Positions 11,913 through 25,200 of a DNA stretch of 64,000 nucleotides are shown one piece after another. Position 1 is the stretch's first letter; each line of letters starts with the position of its first letter. The stretch comes from Aphis gossypii (lineage: Eukaryota; Arthropoda; Insecta; Hemiptera; Aphididae). A model generated the notes under the pieces. The model did no database searches, was not told the origin of the DNA, and worked only from the letters and a program-made list of their open reading frames with translations. The position numbers were made by a program, and so were the translations under genes. Location of the stretch: contig NC_065532.1 of assembly GCF_020184175.1 (NCBI RefSeq), positions 5,766,001-5,830,000 on the forward strand. The letters run 5' to 3'.

Positions 11913-14434
11913 AAATAACTACTGTATTTTTCAATATGGTAAACATATGTAGAAAATAGTTCAATTCCCATTTAATTAAAGTCATGTTAACATTTTAATA
12001 AGTAGTAATAGTATTTATTATTTTATTATAAAAATTATTGATTATTGATAGATATTATTGTCATATTTCAAAATGGGAATCCAAGTGTTTTAGATTATCA
12101 GCATAATAATTTGTAAGAGAATGATGTTAATTTCTTTGAGGTATTTTACCTTTTTATTTTCGTTGTTGTGAAATTATTATATTCTATTGATTAAAATTGG
12201 TTAAAAAAATTATATTTATTGTTATTGGTGATTTAAATTCATATGTATTTCAGTGATTACTTGGATAATATATGTGATGAATCTCCTCTAAAATAAGTTC
12301 TAAAATAGATACTTTAAATCACTGTTTTTGTCTAATTCTAATATTAAAATTAGAATTTTACATAGGTAGTTTAAATAGAAAATTATATTATACAAAACCA
12401 TTCTAATTTTCAAATTCAAACTAATAAAAACCAATTTCATAAATAATTAAATATGTAAATTACTAAATATAACTAAGATAAGAATAATCATACTGATTAT
12501 TATATTTTAAAAGTATTTTCAGCAATTTACTAAAGTTTTCATATTTTTTACTTTTACGTTACAATTAAGATAGAATAGTTGACCTTCAACCTATTAAGTG
12601 CATTAAAAGTTAGCTGATAAATTAAATAAATTTTACTGTATAAGAACATGATTTTAAGATACCTAGTAGAATAGATATCACTAATAATATTTTCTGTAAC
12701 AAATATCTCACTAGTATATTTTACTACAGTAAAACTTCTATTTAACAAAATATTTTTTAGAACCAAATTTTAAATCTGTTAAACGAATTTTGTTTGTTGC
12801 CTATTAAGACTGTATTGTAATATGACAGAGTTTTATTGTTTTTTATAGCAATATTTTAAACTGCACGCAATAAAAGTCTTTTGAATGGAATTCAATTGAC
12901 TTTATTGGTTAAGGGGAAATTATTACTATTTTATATTATACTGTACATACCGTATTCAAGTATTATACAAAAACTTATTAATACTATTGATTTTTAACTA
13001 GAAATACAGTTTTGTATTCTGTACAATATTATTGAAAAAAATGATAATAAATTTAATAAAAAAATGGTTTTGCTTTAAATATAAATTAACATGTATGCTT
13101 TAACTACATTTGAGATAAAACTGACAAATTGTTGAAATGTGACTGTATTAAAAAAAAATTAAAATTATTACTTGAAAAAGATTGGAGTTATTGATTATTT
13201 TAAAAATATTTCTTTCAATGCAATACAATCTAATGTGTGTCAATAATTGTTAATTCAATTGTATTTCAAGACTGTTCAATTATAATTAATACCTAATAAA
13301 TTATTTCTCTATATTTTGTTTATAAATCATATCTAAGTATAAAAAAGATAATATCTAAAAATAGTTCTAGCCTTCATAATTTAACACTATATAGTTGTTA
13401 TATAATTTAAAAAATAACATTTTACCAATTTTGACAAAAAACATACATTTCATAAAATCATGTTTACCAAATGTTAATATTTTCATTATTTCACTAAGTG
13501 CATAAAAAATTGATATATTTTTTGTTAAATTAGTGTCCAATTTATGAAAAAACAATGATTTTGTTCAGTAAATATGATTTAAACTATGTGCAATAAATGT
13601 AACGAATATAATACATTATAAGTGTAATAAATTATGAGTATATACCTACTCAATAAAATAAAGTACTCATTAATTTGAGTGCATTATCTTGTATGCCAGT
13701 ATACAACATTAATACTCAGATTATACTAGTTAAAATCTGAAAACAATGTTTACCTACTAATGGTAATGTTCAGGGATAATACTCAATACTTTAATTTAAA
13801 ATATTTAGATACTCAATACATTTGTATATAATTAGCCACAGGTTTATTAAAAACTATTTATTATAAATTGAATTTACTTGGTATTGGTTTATATTATATT
13901 AAGAATAATCTTAAAACAGTAGATGCCACTTATAAGATTCACTTAGGGATCAACATAAAGTAAGTCTTTATATAAAAAAAAAAAAGCAACATTCTTAATT
14001 ATTTATGAATTTTCTTTTACTACATATTTTGCTTTTACTTTAATTTACTTTTATACATATTACTTATTAGTTTTTAGTAGATTAAATCAGATAATTGGGA
14101 TAAAATTTGTTGTACATACACTATATACGCATTATAAAGTATGAATCAAAACCAGTATCTAATACTTATAACTAACCAACAAAAATTTGTAACTTTTCAA
14201 AATCAATTTATTTTTAACTTTTAACCAACAATATTTATTTTTTACCATTTTTTTTACAAAATGTGAGTCTAATAAGCGACTGAAACTTATATCTTCGAGT
14301 CTATAAGTGGCGTCCATTGTACCTTTTTTTTTAATGTTTTTTGTTTAATTATAAATGTTATAATATAGGTTGCTACCTACTAAATGTATAACAATAATAG
14401 TCGGTTTTAATTTAATTTATATTCTACATAACGT

Positions 14435-14674
14435 CATGTTGTTATGTGTCATTTGAAAGCTAATAATTTTGTTACTTAGTATGTAACGTCTTGTCTTGTT
14501 TCCTTTTAAAAATATCAATTTTTCAAAAGTTACATCTGATAATTCATTCCTGGTAGGATTATTGATAAATCCTACCAGGGAAAACATACGTTCTACGGGT
14601 GCTGAAGAGCACAAGCTGGTATTAAATTGAATAAACACTTTTTTTATTATAGGATAATTTATAAGGAAGGATAT
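14435..14674 (-). pseudogene. hAT transposase C-terminal dimerisation-domain relic
   Basis: On the minus strand an open stretch reads YPIIKKVFIQFNTSLCSSAP, then VERMFSLVGF, ELSDVTFEKLIFLK. This is the C-terminal hAT dimerisation motif (consensus SSAPVERLFS...N.LSD..FE.L..LK). An in-frame stop lies upstream at about 14675, and no start, zinc finger or DDE catalytic core is found nearby, so only the tail of an old autonomous element survives. It is not expected to be functional. Elements of this kind could have mobilised the short MITEs in this window, although a specific link cannot be shown without matching terminal repeats. Confidence 0.85.
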
Positions 14675-15588
14675 TTAAAGATTTATTCTTATTGCACAGT
14701 GCTCAACTATACTAATACTTGAGTTGAATTTCTGGTATTATTCTATTACATGGAACATTTCTAAAATGATAATTTAAAAAAATAACTAGGTAGCGAAAAA
14801 TGTTAAACTATAAACTAAGTAAATGACAAAATCTTGAATAAGTAACTACTCAATATTTTTAATTATATGTGTAAGGCGTATATAATTAGTAATATTTTGT
14901 TGATATTTATTTTATCTAAACACATCTGCAGACTGCATTAGATTATTTGGAATAAAACAATAAGTTGTTTGCAAGTGTAGAAAATGATTGAAGTTTTACA
15001 AAAATAAAACTGATGAAAAGAGGAATTATGATGATATACCTATTAGACTTGTGCCAAAGATGTTTCATTAAAAAAATTACCCAAAAAAATATACCATGCT
15101 AAATACTTTCAGGAAAAAATGTAGTGGCGAATTAAGAGGAGGTTTTACCTACACGTGTTATCTCTGTCTTACTAAAACATACCATACTGAAATATACGTT
15201 CAGCAGTTTCAATATTGTATTTGTTTAACTTAAATATTTAAGTGAAATTACCTAATATCAAACTAAAAGGTAAGAACATTATCTGTGTTCTCGCATCAGA
15301 TTTTTACGATAATTTAGTTTTTAAAAGAATTTTCATTATGATTTATGAATATTTATAAATATTAAAATTTTATATAAGCTTAAACTATTTTTCAAAAACA
15401 TTTTCTTAAAATTTGGAGTTTTTACCATAAAAAAAAACCGCTGAAATTATTCCTATTCACTCCATTGTACGATATCTGCTATTTAATTTCAATTCTTTTA
15501 TGTTATTAATGACTTTTGTATATTTTGAATATTGAACTCCGTAAAAAATGTTCTTAAACGAAGCTTTGGTGCAAGGCTGACACTGATT

Positions 15589-15738
15589 CAGTGGCGTAGT
15601 TATGGGGGGATATGGAGATAGATCCCCCCAGGGCCTTTTTTTTAAGGTTTAATGCATTGACTTATTGAACCCCCCACTTTTTGCTTAACCAATAAATTAA
15701 ACATCTCTCCCCAGAACAAAATCATAACTACGCCACTG
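15589..15738. mobile_element. hAT-type MITE, 150 bp
   Basis: Terminal inverted repeats CAGTGGCGTAGTTATG are perfect over 16 bp. The element is flanked by an exact 8-bp target duplication CACTGATT (15581-15588 and 15739-15746), diagnostic of hAT insertion. The interior holds a GGGGGGA tract and a CCCCCC tract that also pair. There is no coding capacity; an open frame that crosses its right end is accidental. Confidence 0.93.
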
Positions 15739-16061
15739 CACTGATTGTCTGTAGTAGTAGGTAGTTATCAAGATTATAATAGACTGTGGTAAAATACGAA
15801 TAGTTATTAGAAAAATTTTTTTGCTCAAGTTTTCACCTAAGGAATCAAAATTGTAATTTATGATTCTTTTAAAAAATAATAATAGGTATAGATAACTTGT
15901 TTTAAAAAAATTAATAATTAATATGTTTTTTAATTCATTCATCGATCAAGTTAAATTTACTCGCTTGAGATTTTGGTAAAACTATTACAAGATAGAATAT
16001 AGGTAATTAAGTAAAAATGGTAGCTTTGAGTATACATAGTGTAATGCTTAAATGCTTAATA

Positions 16062-16467
16062 CATCATTTCTCAACCTTTTTAGTGTCGCGACCCCCAAAA
16101 TAGGTATAAAATATGGTCAATCACTTCGTGACCCCCTCCATCTTTATTAAGTAAAAATTTAAACAATAAAATATCCTATCATATTAACTAAACGAAATTT
16201 AACATTTTAAATATCATGTTAACTTAAGCTCATCAAGTTTGAACGTTATGTCTTGGGTCGTTAGGAATTCCCAATAATGGAAAAATGACCGTTTTATTGA
16301 TGAGATATCTACATTTAATCGACTACTTATTATTGTTATTATTAATTTCATTTTTATGTTATTTATGTTCAATAAAAAGTTTTAAATAGTTAAATAAAAA
16401 GGTATATTTTATAAATCAGCATTTTATTATTTTTGACCTAAGCGACCCTCTTGGTTGAAAAACGCTG
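16062..16467. mobile_element. Non-autonomous hAT element with SPIN/Charlie-like ends, 406 bp
   Basis: The left end CATCATTTCTCAACC pairs imperfectly with the right end GGTTGAAAAACGCTG, and both flank sequence of the TCGCGACCCC type. This resembles the CAG.G.TTCTCAACC...CGCGACCCC ends of the SPIN/Charlie branch of hAT. The target duplication is GCTTAATA/GCTTAATG (16054-16061 and 16468-16475; 7 of 8 match). Both the ends and the duplication have drifted, so this is an older insertion than the 150-bp MITE. Confidence 0.82.
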
Positions 16468-18094
16468 GCTTAATGAATAAATGAATGATAGGCATATGGT
16501 AATTACTACCAGGTAGAATAGTATATAATATTTCAGTTACCTAGTAAAAATCAAGAAAATATTAATTCATTTTTCAATTGCTCAAGTTTTTAGTACCTAG
16601 TCCATGTTATCTATTCACATTTTAAATGGTATAGGTAACCTATAACTGAAACTGATGTGAGCTCGGTATAATATTATCAGTTCCTTATTAAATTATAATA
16701 CGTAATTGAAATTGAAAGTTTGGAGCTGCATATTACATAATATGTCATTTCATTATCTACCGTTGTGTAGATTACCAAAATTATTATTTAAATGTGGCGC
16801 AAATTATAATATGTATTTTTATGTATATTAGCGCAGATTAAATATACACGATACACCATGCCCGTTGTACTTAAATATATCTATTGCGAGTGACACTAAA
16901 TATCATATCTCGTGGAAACGATATACCTATAATAGGTACAATTTAGTCAGTGGCGCCTAAATTATTTAGTCACGGACACCTTATTAAAATTTGTGGTAGT
17001 GATATCCAATAGGTACCTACTTATTATTTATTTATGATGGTATACCTTGGTATGATGCATTGATATAATAAATTTAGATTTCAATTTGAGTCTGGTAGCG
17101 ATTAATGATTAATAAATGATTAAATTCACAATCATTGAATCGTCCATTGCGTATGACCTATATATATTTTCTTCGTATCGAACTTTTAAATTAAAATAGT
17201 TTTTAATCATTTATTATTATATTTAATATTATTTGTAGTTTTGTTCACCTTAGTCTTGATGGTTGGTACAAATGTACAATTATCCAGTCCAAAGTAATAT
17301 ATTATTTATAGATAAAATAATTGTGCCACTCTAAGTATTTTCTACAATACTTTTATTATTATTTATTTATTTAAGTACAGATAGTGGTCCATATAACTGT
17401 TTTAACAGTCCATTGTCCATATTTATGTGGTCTTAAATATATTTTGTTTTAAATTTTAATACTTTAACATGCGTAGTCGTATTAACAATGAATAACTCAT
17501 ATCTTGGTAGTAGATTCTACAATTTAAAATCCCCCCCAAAAAAAAAAATTATTGAAAGTAACCAAATAACTGTGAAACAGCGCATTCATCTATATAAATA
17601 TTTAATAAATATCGGTAATTATAAATAATATCTATTATAAGCTATTTATTCTCGTTTATTCTTGCGTGTTAACTAGGTAGTCAACTATTATCTTGCAGGA
17701 ACAGCGTGGAATGTGGATTATAAAACATAATGAAGAAGTACCTAAATCACGTGATTTAGATAGAAGTGTAGGTAATGATTATAGTAGTAAATACTGTTAT
17801 TGCCTATATTTGGTAGGTATTTTTTTTTATGAATATATGATTGATGTTGTCATTAAAATAATGCCTGCTTACTGCTTAGAGTCAATATTTTAGTTAGTTT
17901 TAGACTTTAGTTAACTATAAGAAAACATTTTAAGTCTAAACATCCATTAAAAATAAATAATATAAATTAATTACATTAATCATAGGCTGATAAATGGGGG
18001 CGGTAGACGTATACCCGTACTTAGTAGTTAGGTATGTATAGCATTCATAATTGTAATAATATAATTTTTTTTATTTGCATTAGTAAGTTAAAAT

Positions 18095-18268
18095 CAGTGT
18101 TGGCGGAAGGCATGTGCGACCTGTGCGACCGTACAGGGCGGCAAATTTTTTTGGAATTTTAGGGGCTGCGTTGTTTATAAGTAAAAATAAATAAATCATA
18201 TAATTGCGACATATTGTAGGTAATTGGCAGTTTGGCACTGGGCAGCGTAAAACCTAGCGCCGGCACTG
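18095..18268. mobile_element. hAT-type MITE, 174 bp
   Basis: Starts CAGTGTTGGCGGAAGG and ends CTAGCGCCGGCACTG. It is flanked by an exact 8-bp duplication GTTAAAAT (18087-18094 and 18269-18276). The interior contains the repeated string GTGCGACC and GGGCGGCAAA. It is non-coding. The ends resemble those of the 233-bp element at 45737, suggesting related subfamilies. Confidence 0.9.
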
Positions 18269-18462
18269 GTTAAAATAAATTTATTATTAGGTACTCAACA
18301 GACGACAGTTAGATAAAATATGAATAATTGAGTACCTATATATTATATTATATAATAATTAATAATACAGAACGTTTTAATCGTTACGAGCTGTATTAAT
18401 TTAGATATTACAAGCTATTGAAAATAAAATAAAATAAATAATAATAATACAGAATAGTGACC

Positions 18463-18666
18463 CACTGGCCACTGACAACTGACGACCTGACGTAATTATG
18501 AATTTTCCTTGGGGGGGTTACATTTTTTTAATAGAAAACTGTAAATTTTATTACTTCCAAAATAAAAAAAACCTTATAATATAATAAATACTACAAAATA
18601 TTAGTAAAAGAAGGCTATCTATCTATCTCTCTTCTCATCATCCTTTAATTACGCCTGTGTAGTGAG
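18463..18666. mobile_element. Probable degenerate MITE, 204 bp
   Basis: An exact 8-bp repeat TAGTGACC flanks the segment at 18455-18462 and 18667-18674. The termini share CACT plus an inverted CGTAATTA block (left ACGTAATTATGA, right TTTAATTACGCC), but the inverted repeats are weak. A hAT origin is plausible from the 8-bp duplication. Confidence 0.45.
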
Positions 18667-21600
18667 TAGTGACCATTGAGCCTCTAACCTTTTTTAATAA
18701 TTGCTTTTTGTTTACTTTTCACTAGGTACTCCTTAAATTGTTGTTGATTTTTTTTTTTTTTTTTTTTTTTATTTTTGTTGGACAGAAAATACTCTATAAA
18801 TTCTACTCTAATCAATGTGTTTTATTATAATGGATATTTATTTATTTATAATCAAATACATACAATATTATTTTAACACATTAGAATAATATTTTAAAAT
18901 TATAGATTAATTATAAATATAATAAATACAATTTATATTTACAATTTAAATAGGTACATTGTACAAGTATAAATTTTAGTTATTTACTGCCACTATGATT
19001 TTTGATATTTTTTTAAAAGCACGAGGCGTTGGATATTTGCCCCACACAAATTTATAAATTATAACAATATATTAGATAATACTTAAGTCCTAAAACCAAC
19101 ATTATATTATAAGTTATAATTTTAAACTTATAACAATTTGTCAATTTATAATTAGAATAAACAATTAAATTAAACTAAACTCCAAGTTTATCATTGAAGT
19201 ATTCAGACTCTATAGAGTGCCACTTGATGTCCTTTCTATAACTACTATAAGTGACCGAGCATTTTGTTATTATTTAGTTTTAAAACACATTTGAATATTG
19301 AATCTTATTAAATGCTGATTTTAAGTAGAAAAAAAAATATTATACCAATAAATTCCATTTTTAAGTTTGAATATTTAAAAATTAAAATTAAACAAAATTG
19401 ATTTTGACGATTATTTTTTAATATTTTTCAATGTTCACCAGATATTAGTTAATTAAATAAATTATAAAATATTTATCAGTATTATACAGTATGTTGTATC
19501 TATCTTTTATCTGTATCCAGCATAGACGTAAATAGGGTCTTTAAATGCATAGGACTTGAGCAATTAACTAAAATTTCATGAATAGAGTGGGAGATGTTTC
19601 GTCCACCCACATATCATACATACAATTTTATTAGTTAATTATAAAATTATCAGTGATATTTATGTTAGAGTTAGGACGACACGATGTGATTTATTATACC
19701 CGTATACATACACGTTCGCTGCTCGTATACATAACGTATAATGTACATGTATCAATACTCGGACGACGATGCATTTCGTTCAAACGTAGATGTACTTGGC
19801 GTGGCGGCCGTTTTTATAATTACTACTTAGTATCTACTTATAAATTGTTTATTTTTTAACTGCTTATACAATGTTAAAACAAAAAAAACAATAAAAACCT
19901 ACCAACATAATATTATTACTGCATTACTATTGGTTATAAATATTGATAAATTGATTAAAAACTATATAATTGATTATAGATTATAAAAAAAATTACCTAT
20001 ATAATATTATAACAAAGTATTAAAGTAACAATAGTAACATATATTATAAAGGGCTTAAGATGACTCAGGAAAGGCTACCACCCTCCTGAGCTGTATAACT
20101 ACCTATACGTTTAGGTACTTTTATTTAAAATAAAGGTTAATAGTTATTTTAAATAATATGTGAATGCGATGTATTAATAGGATAGGTGAGTGCATATTTT
20201 GAACTGTTGTCTAAATTTTTGAATGTAAAATGGGAAAATAATTGTTTTTTTTTATTAAATAGATTTTAACAGTATTTAATATCAATCATTTTCAAATAAA
20301 TAAAACTAACTTTCTTATAAAAAAAATTCGTATGAAAAAAAAACCCATCAATAAAATGTCAAACATGCGGCTATTCAATATCAATTAAACATATGGCCAT
20401 ATAAGTATTTATGGAATGAAAAAATACAAAAGGACTAGCAGAAATGCGATGTATCAGAACACCTTAGTCTCTTTTCTATGACCTTATAGTCTTGATGAAG
20501 ATACTATTAAAAAAGTATTATTATTTATTAGGTACCTATTTATAAAACATATTAAATTGTACAATTTAGTTTATGCTTAGTTTGAGTATTAATTAAAGGC
20601 AATGGTCTAATTATCGATGCTTTTACATTAATAATATATAAAAAAAAAATTCCTACATTAATATTAGAATTCTTATTCATTAAGTGTACCAATAAAACTT
20701 ACCTACTTGCTACTATTTACCTATAAATAGGAAAGTACCTATAATGATTAATGAATAAATTAAGTATTATATTATATTATGTTTCGTCGTATACATGTCG
20801 TTTACTTTCTCATCTAAATACCTACCAATACTAAACAGTATAGTATTCAATATTAATTTTTAATTTAAAATAGTTTCATCAAATAAACCCATCTTCCATT
20901 TATTTTGGAATTTTAGTAATTAATAATTACTCGTTGGTTCTTTGCTGGTTAAAACATTATTATGACGCATTATATTCACACTATTTAAATTTTTTAAATC
21001 AATTACAAATATCAATACTTAATAGTCATAATGTATTAACAACTTTAAAAACACGTTTCTACTCTCAAGTATTCGGTTAGGTAGGTACTAATGGTACTTT
21101 ATAATATAATTATATATTATTATATTATAATAAGTGCTAATTAATAACTACACTGGCTAAATAGTGTGAGAACCCATAAAACATTAATAAATAGCTAAAA
21201 TAGGTAGGTGCCATATAGACATGTGTAGACATCAATTTCCGGTCGAGTCTGGAACAATTAATGCCCTAATACTTATAAACTTATTAACTTATATACTTGT
21301 ATACTCACTTGGACGCAGTGCCTATAATTTTTTTTTTATAATACATTAATATGTAGATTTTAATTGTAAATTAAAAACTGTGTAAATAGAATCAAGTTGT
21401 ATGAGCATACGACATTAATGTGCTAATTTCTAAACATATATATTTTAAGTTAAATATTCACGATCTCCTCAAACATATTGTTAAAATTAAATATATGCTT
21501 ACATAAATTTTTAATTTTATTATGCCTCTGAAAAGATTTCGGTCCCACCTCGGCGCACGCATATGGGGTGTATTATTATATATAAATATGGGGGCAAACT

Positions 21601-22263
21601 GTACTATATAGCCCCATGTCCACTTCATATCTACATACATTACAATATTAAATATTAACATTGCATAACCTGTGGATATAGGTATAGCAATCTATTTTAT
21701 GATCACCAGGTTCCGAATCTGGGCGACCAGCCGCTGCCCGCTAGGTTTGTCTTCCATAGTCCATTTATTTTTCTTCATTCCGTAATCAAAATATGTTTAC
21801 TAAATTTAAATATTATGGAACGGGATGTCGTTGGTTCATGGAATAATCAAAAATTAATTCGTACCCGAACCGTGGTTTATTTACAATTTAACCTCAACAC
21901 GTGAAGAAGGTGCCATTTCAACATATTTTTTATCTCCCACTCCGCTTCGTGTTTCAAGATTTAAATTCTCACAAAATAAACGTCATTGTAAAGTTCAAAC
22001 TCTAACTTCTAAGTCTTAGGTAAATACAATGTAGTAATTGATATGCAATACTATTTGTTTTCAAGTACTTGTTACATTTCTACATTTTAATAAATCTGTT
22101 CTAATCTTGTCTCAGTTCACTAATGACTGTTTAGTCACTATATTCTGAATTACTGTTCAATATTTTTCTTATAAGGTAAAATATTAATTTTTAGTAACTA
22201 TATAATTATATATTAAATTGTTCAAACAATTAATTTTAACAGGAACAAAGCAAATATTTTAAA

Positions 22264-25200
22264 ATGAGTTTAAGAACGAATACTAATGAACAACGGTTAA
22301 AAACCGGTGGAGAAGATCACTTACTTTTGCAAGAAAATGTAGTAAAAAATGGCAATACGTTACTATCCATGAATTCAACCATGAATTCTAAAGGTTAATA
22401 TGATTTTTATAGTTATTTTTTTGTATATTTATGTTTTTTTGATGGTTATTCTAAGACTAAAATAACAATTTTAAGAAATTGTAAAATGCATATTTTGATA
22501 TTGTAGGTAATAGCTAAGGCTTAGAAATTGTAGGATATGCATGATTTTCTGAATGCATCCTATTTGTAGGATACCAAGCTGAAAATAATTTTCGTGTAAA
22601 TATAACATATGAACATTTCAATTATTTTTCTTAAACTAAACAGTAAAATGGTAATAATTACCTAGTAAACAAATATAAATGTTTTAGATTGTTGTGATAG
22701 ACAATAAGTTGATAATAAGAAAAAATTTTAACAAAATATTTCATTCTAATTTTAAAGTTACTAATTTTATGTTTGTATTGATCTATATAATTCTGAATGT
22801 AGGCTTTAGTGAAATGTCCAGCATTTTAAAGTTGTTAGTAATCTGTAAAATTTGTGTAATATATAATATTTAATTTTTTCTATATTTAATAATACATTTT
22901 CTTCCTTATTTAATAATTTTTTTCAAAATATTTATCAACTGTATCACATAATATAGTTTGCCTTTTTAATTCCTATAATAACTTAAAAACTATTGTAATA
23001 TATTAATATCTGAATATTTAAGTATAATAATTATTTAGTTTTATGTTACAAGCATTCATAAAATATCTTGGACATAGGTAGATAACTATAGTTTATTAGG
23101 TAAAAAATAGAATTATAAAATTAATTTTACTTTCATCTAAAAACTATTAAAACACATACTTTTACATTATTATGTTATAAGTTAAGTATATGTTTAGTAC
23201 AGTGACAGTTTGACAATTTTATTTGACCAGGGCAAGCTTAAAATATACCACCCACCCACCCACCCACCACTGCACAAATTTGATATTTTACTAAATAAAA
23301 AATCAATTGGATTGTGCTATATATATATATTGTGCTCATATTATACTAATACTTTAATATTATAATCTATTAATATATATTATTTACTCATAATATAGAT
23401 TAACAAATATTAAAATATCTCAGGATAAGTAATAAGTAGGGTTCGGATTAAAAGGCAAAAGTCTTTCTTTTAATAATCATAATAGAAAAATAATATTTAT
23501 ACAAAAATGTGTTTCATTTAATTTCTAAGACGATAGATGTATTTTTTTTTTGCTTTTTGTACTTGCAAATACATTTTTTGTATTTAATTTTCAGTTGATT
23601 TAATAATTTTATACATAGCTTGTGTATTAATGGTACAAATGGGTTTTATTCTTCGCAATGTTTATCGATATTGCTAAATACTCTATCCATTTTTGTCTTA
23701 TCGAGTATTTGGTATGGCCATAAAAGTACTCGTACTACCTATGTAAATATTAAGATATGTTCATAATACGTAGATTCAAGATTGTTTGTCAGTCCCCATT
23801 CGTCGAATTATTTTTTTAATATTAACTAGTTAGTATTTATATTTAATTTTGTGGTATATTTTTGTATTTTTTTTTTGCATAAATTAAATGCCTTTTTTAC
23901 ATTTTAAATGCTTTTTTTATTTATTATATTACCTTCAAATCCGAATCTTAATAATAAGTTAGGTATAGCTATTTCAAACAAATTCAATATTTTTAATGAT
24001 AACCAACCGACCACCCACCCTAAATTTTTGACCAGAGCTTCGCCCCGGTCTTATACATGTTCAAACCGCCTCTGGTTTAGTATATTGTCACCAAATTTTG
24101 AAATCTCCAAATCGGGACATCTTTTTATTATTTGTCACACATACTTAAATGGAATTAGTATATCCTCTTTTTATTTAAATATTTATTAATAAATACAAAT
24201 ATACATTATTATTTATTAATAATGTTTTAATACAATTAATAATGATGTATTCTCTGTTCAGAATGAGATCATACCTCAGCAGTATACTTGTGTTCAATGG
24301 CATGGCTTTGTTCTGCAGCGCTAGCCTCACGAGCTTTATTGGAATTATTTTCTCACTATATAGGTGGTGGGGGGGGGAAGTTATTGACACACAGTGACGA
24401 AAACTAGTTGCCGCTAAAGTATGATCTTATTCTGAACAGAATATAGTATAGACTATAGAATATTAAATGTTATTTTCTCTCAGCTTTTATTAACCGAGAC
24501 AAACTAAATAATCGGCTAGGACATCAGAACATGTTTTTAAAACCTGGATAAATGGCAAGCCTACTTTAGCAATTATATTAATATTAATAATAGAGTACTA
24601 AAGTGAGTTTATGAATGTGATGAGTTGTATTGATTCTTGTACCTAAGTTAATGACTGAACACCTGAAAATTTAAACAACCAAATGTTTATAGTCTTTTAA
24701 TACTTTCTTATGTTATTATTGAGATACCGTTATATAATTATTTACTGTTTTATATAATTACTAATTTATGCATATTAATTTTATATGTTTGTGATATTTT
24801 ACATACATTCTTTTTTAGATTTTAATTTTTATTAAGTATTATGTATATAACTGCTCACATTTATTAGATAAAGGGTATTAATTTAAATATTGAAACATGT
24901 AAATTGCAAATTTATTTTATCATTGTCGTAAAAAACCAATTATGTGACTTATGAAAAATTTTGAAGGTAAAAACTATAAAGATAAGGAAAAACTAGTACA
25001 TTCTTTGTAGTAGCAGGTAAAGCTAGTATTTAATTTGATAACTATTTGTAAATATGTTAGCTTAGAAATAAATAAAAAAATGCTGTATACAGTATTTAAA
25101 TATTAAATAAATGTTAAGTAGATACTCAGACAATGTTCATTAATTGCATTTTCTTAATGCAATTGAATAAAATCTTAATTGAGGTTCTATAAAAAATAAT

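Larger units (their letters stand above)
11913..22263. other. Large intergenic region (about 10.3 kb) with transposon relics
   Basis: No host gene is recognisable. It contains a hAT transposase C-terminal relic (about 14435-14674) and hAT-type MITEs at 15589-15738, 16062-16467, 18095-18268 and probably 18463-18666. A lone CAGTGGCGCC end at 16948 has no partner. A poly(T) run lies near 18750. The right end should contain the 5' UTR of the nucleoside transporter, with a possible acceptor (TTTTAACAG) at about 22242. The remainder is featureless AT-rich sequence. Confidence 0.6.

Noticed and set aside
15697..15942. 81-codon minus-strand frame
   Set aside because: It begins inside the unique sequence and ends within the MITE at 15589-15738; a chance frame.
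16948..17000. CAGTGGCGCC element end
   Set aside because: It looks like one hAT terminus, but I found no matching inverted end or target duplication downstream, so no element is called.
20063..20090. Short hairpin CTCAGGA...TCCTGAG
   Set aside because: A seven-bp stem with a 13-nt loop is expected by chance at this scale and has no context that suggests function.
21695..21750. tRNA-like B-box string (CAGGTTCCGAATCTGG)
   Set aside because: The loop has an extra base, no convincing A box or acceptor stem can be folded around it, and no poly(A) or target duplication marks it as a SINE.
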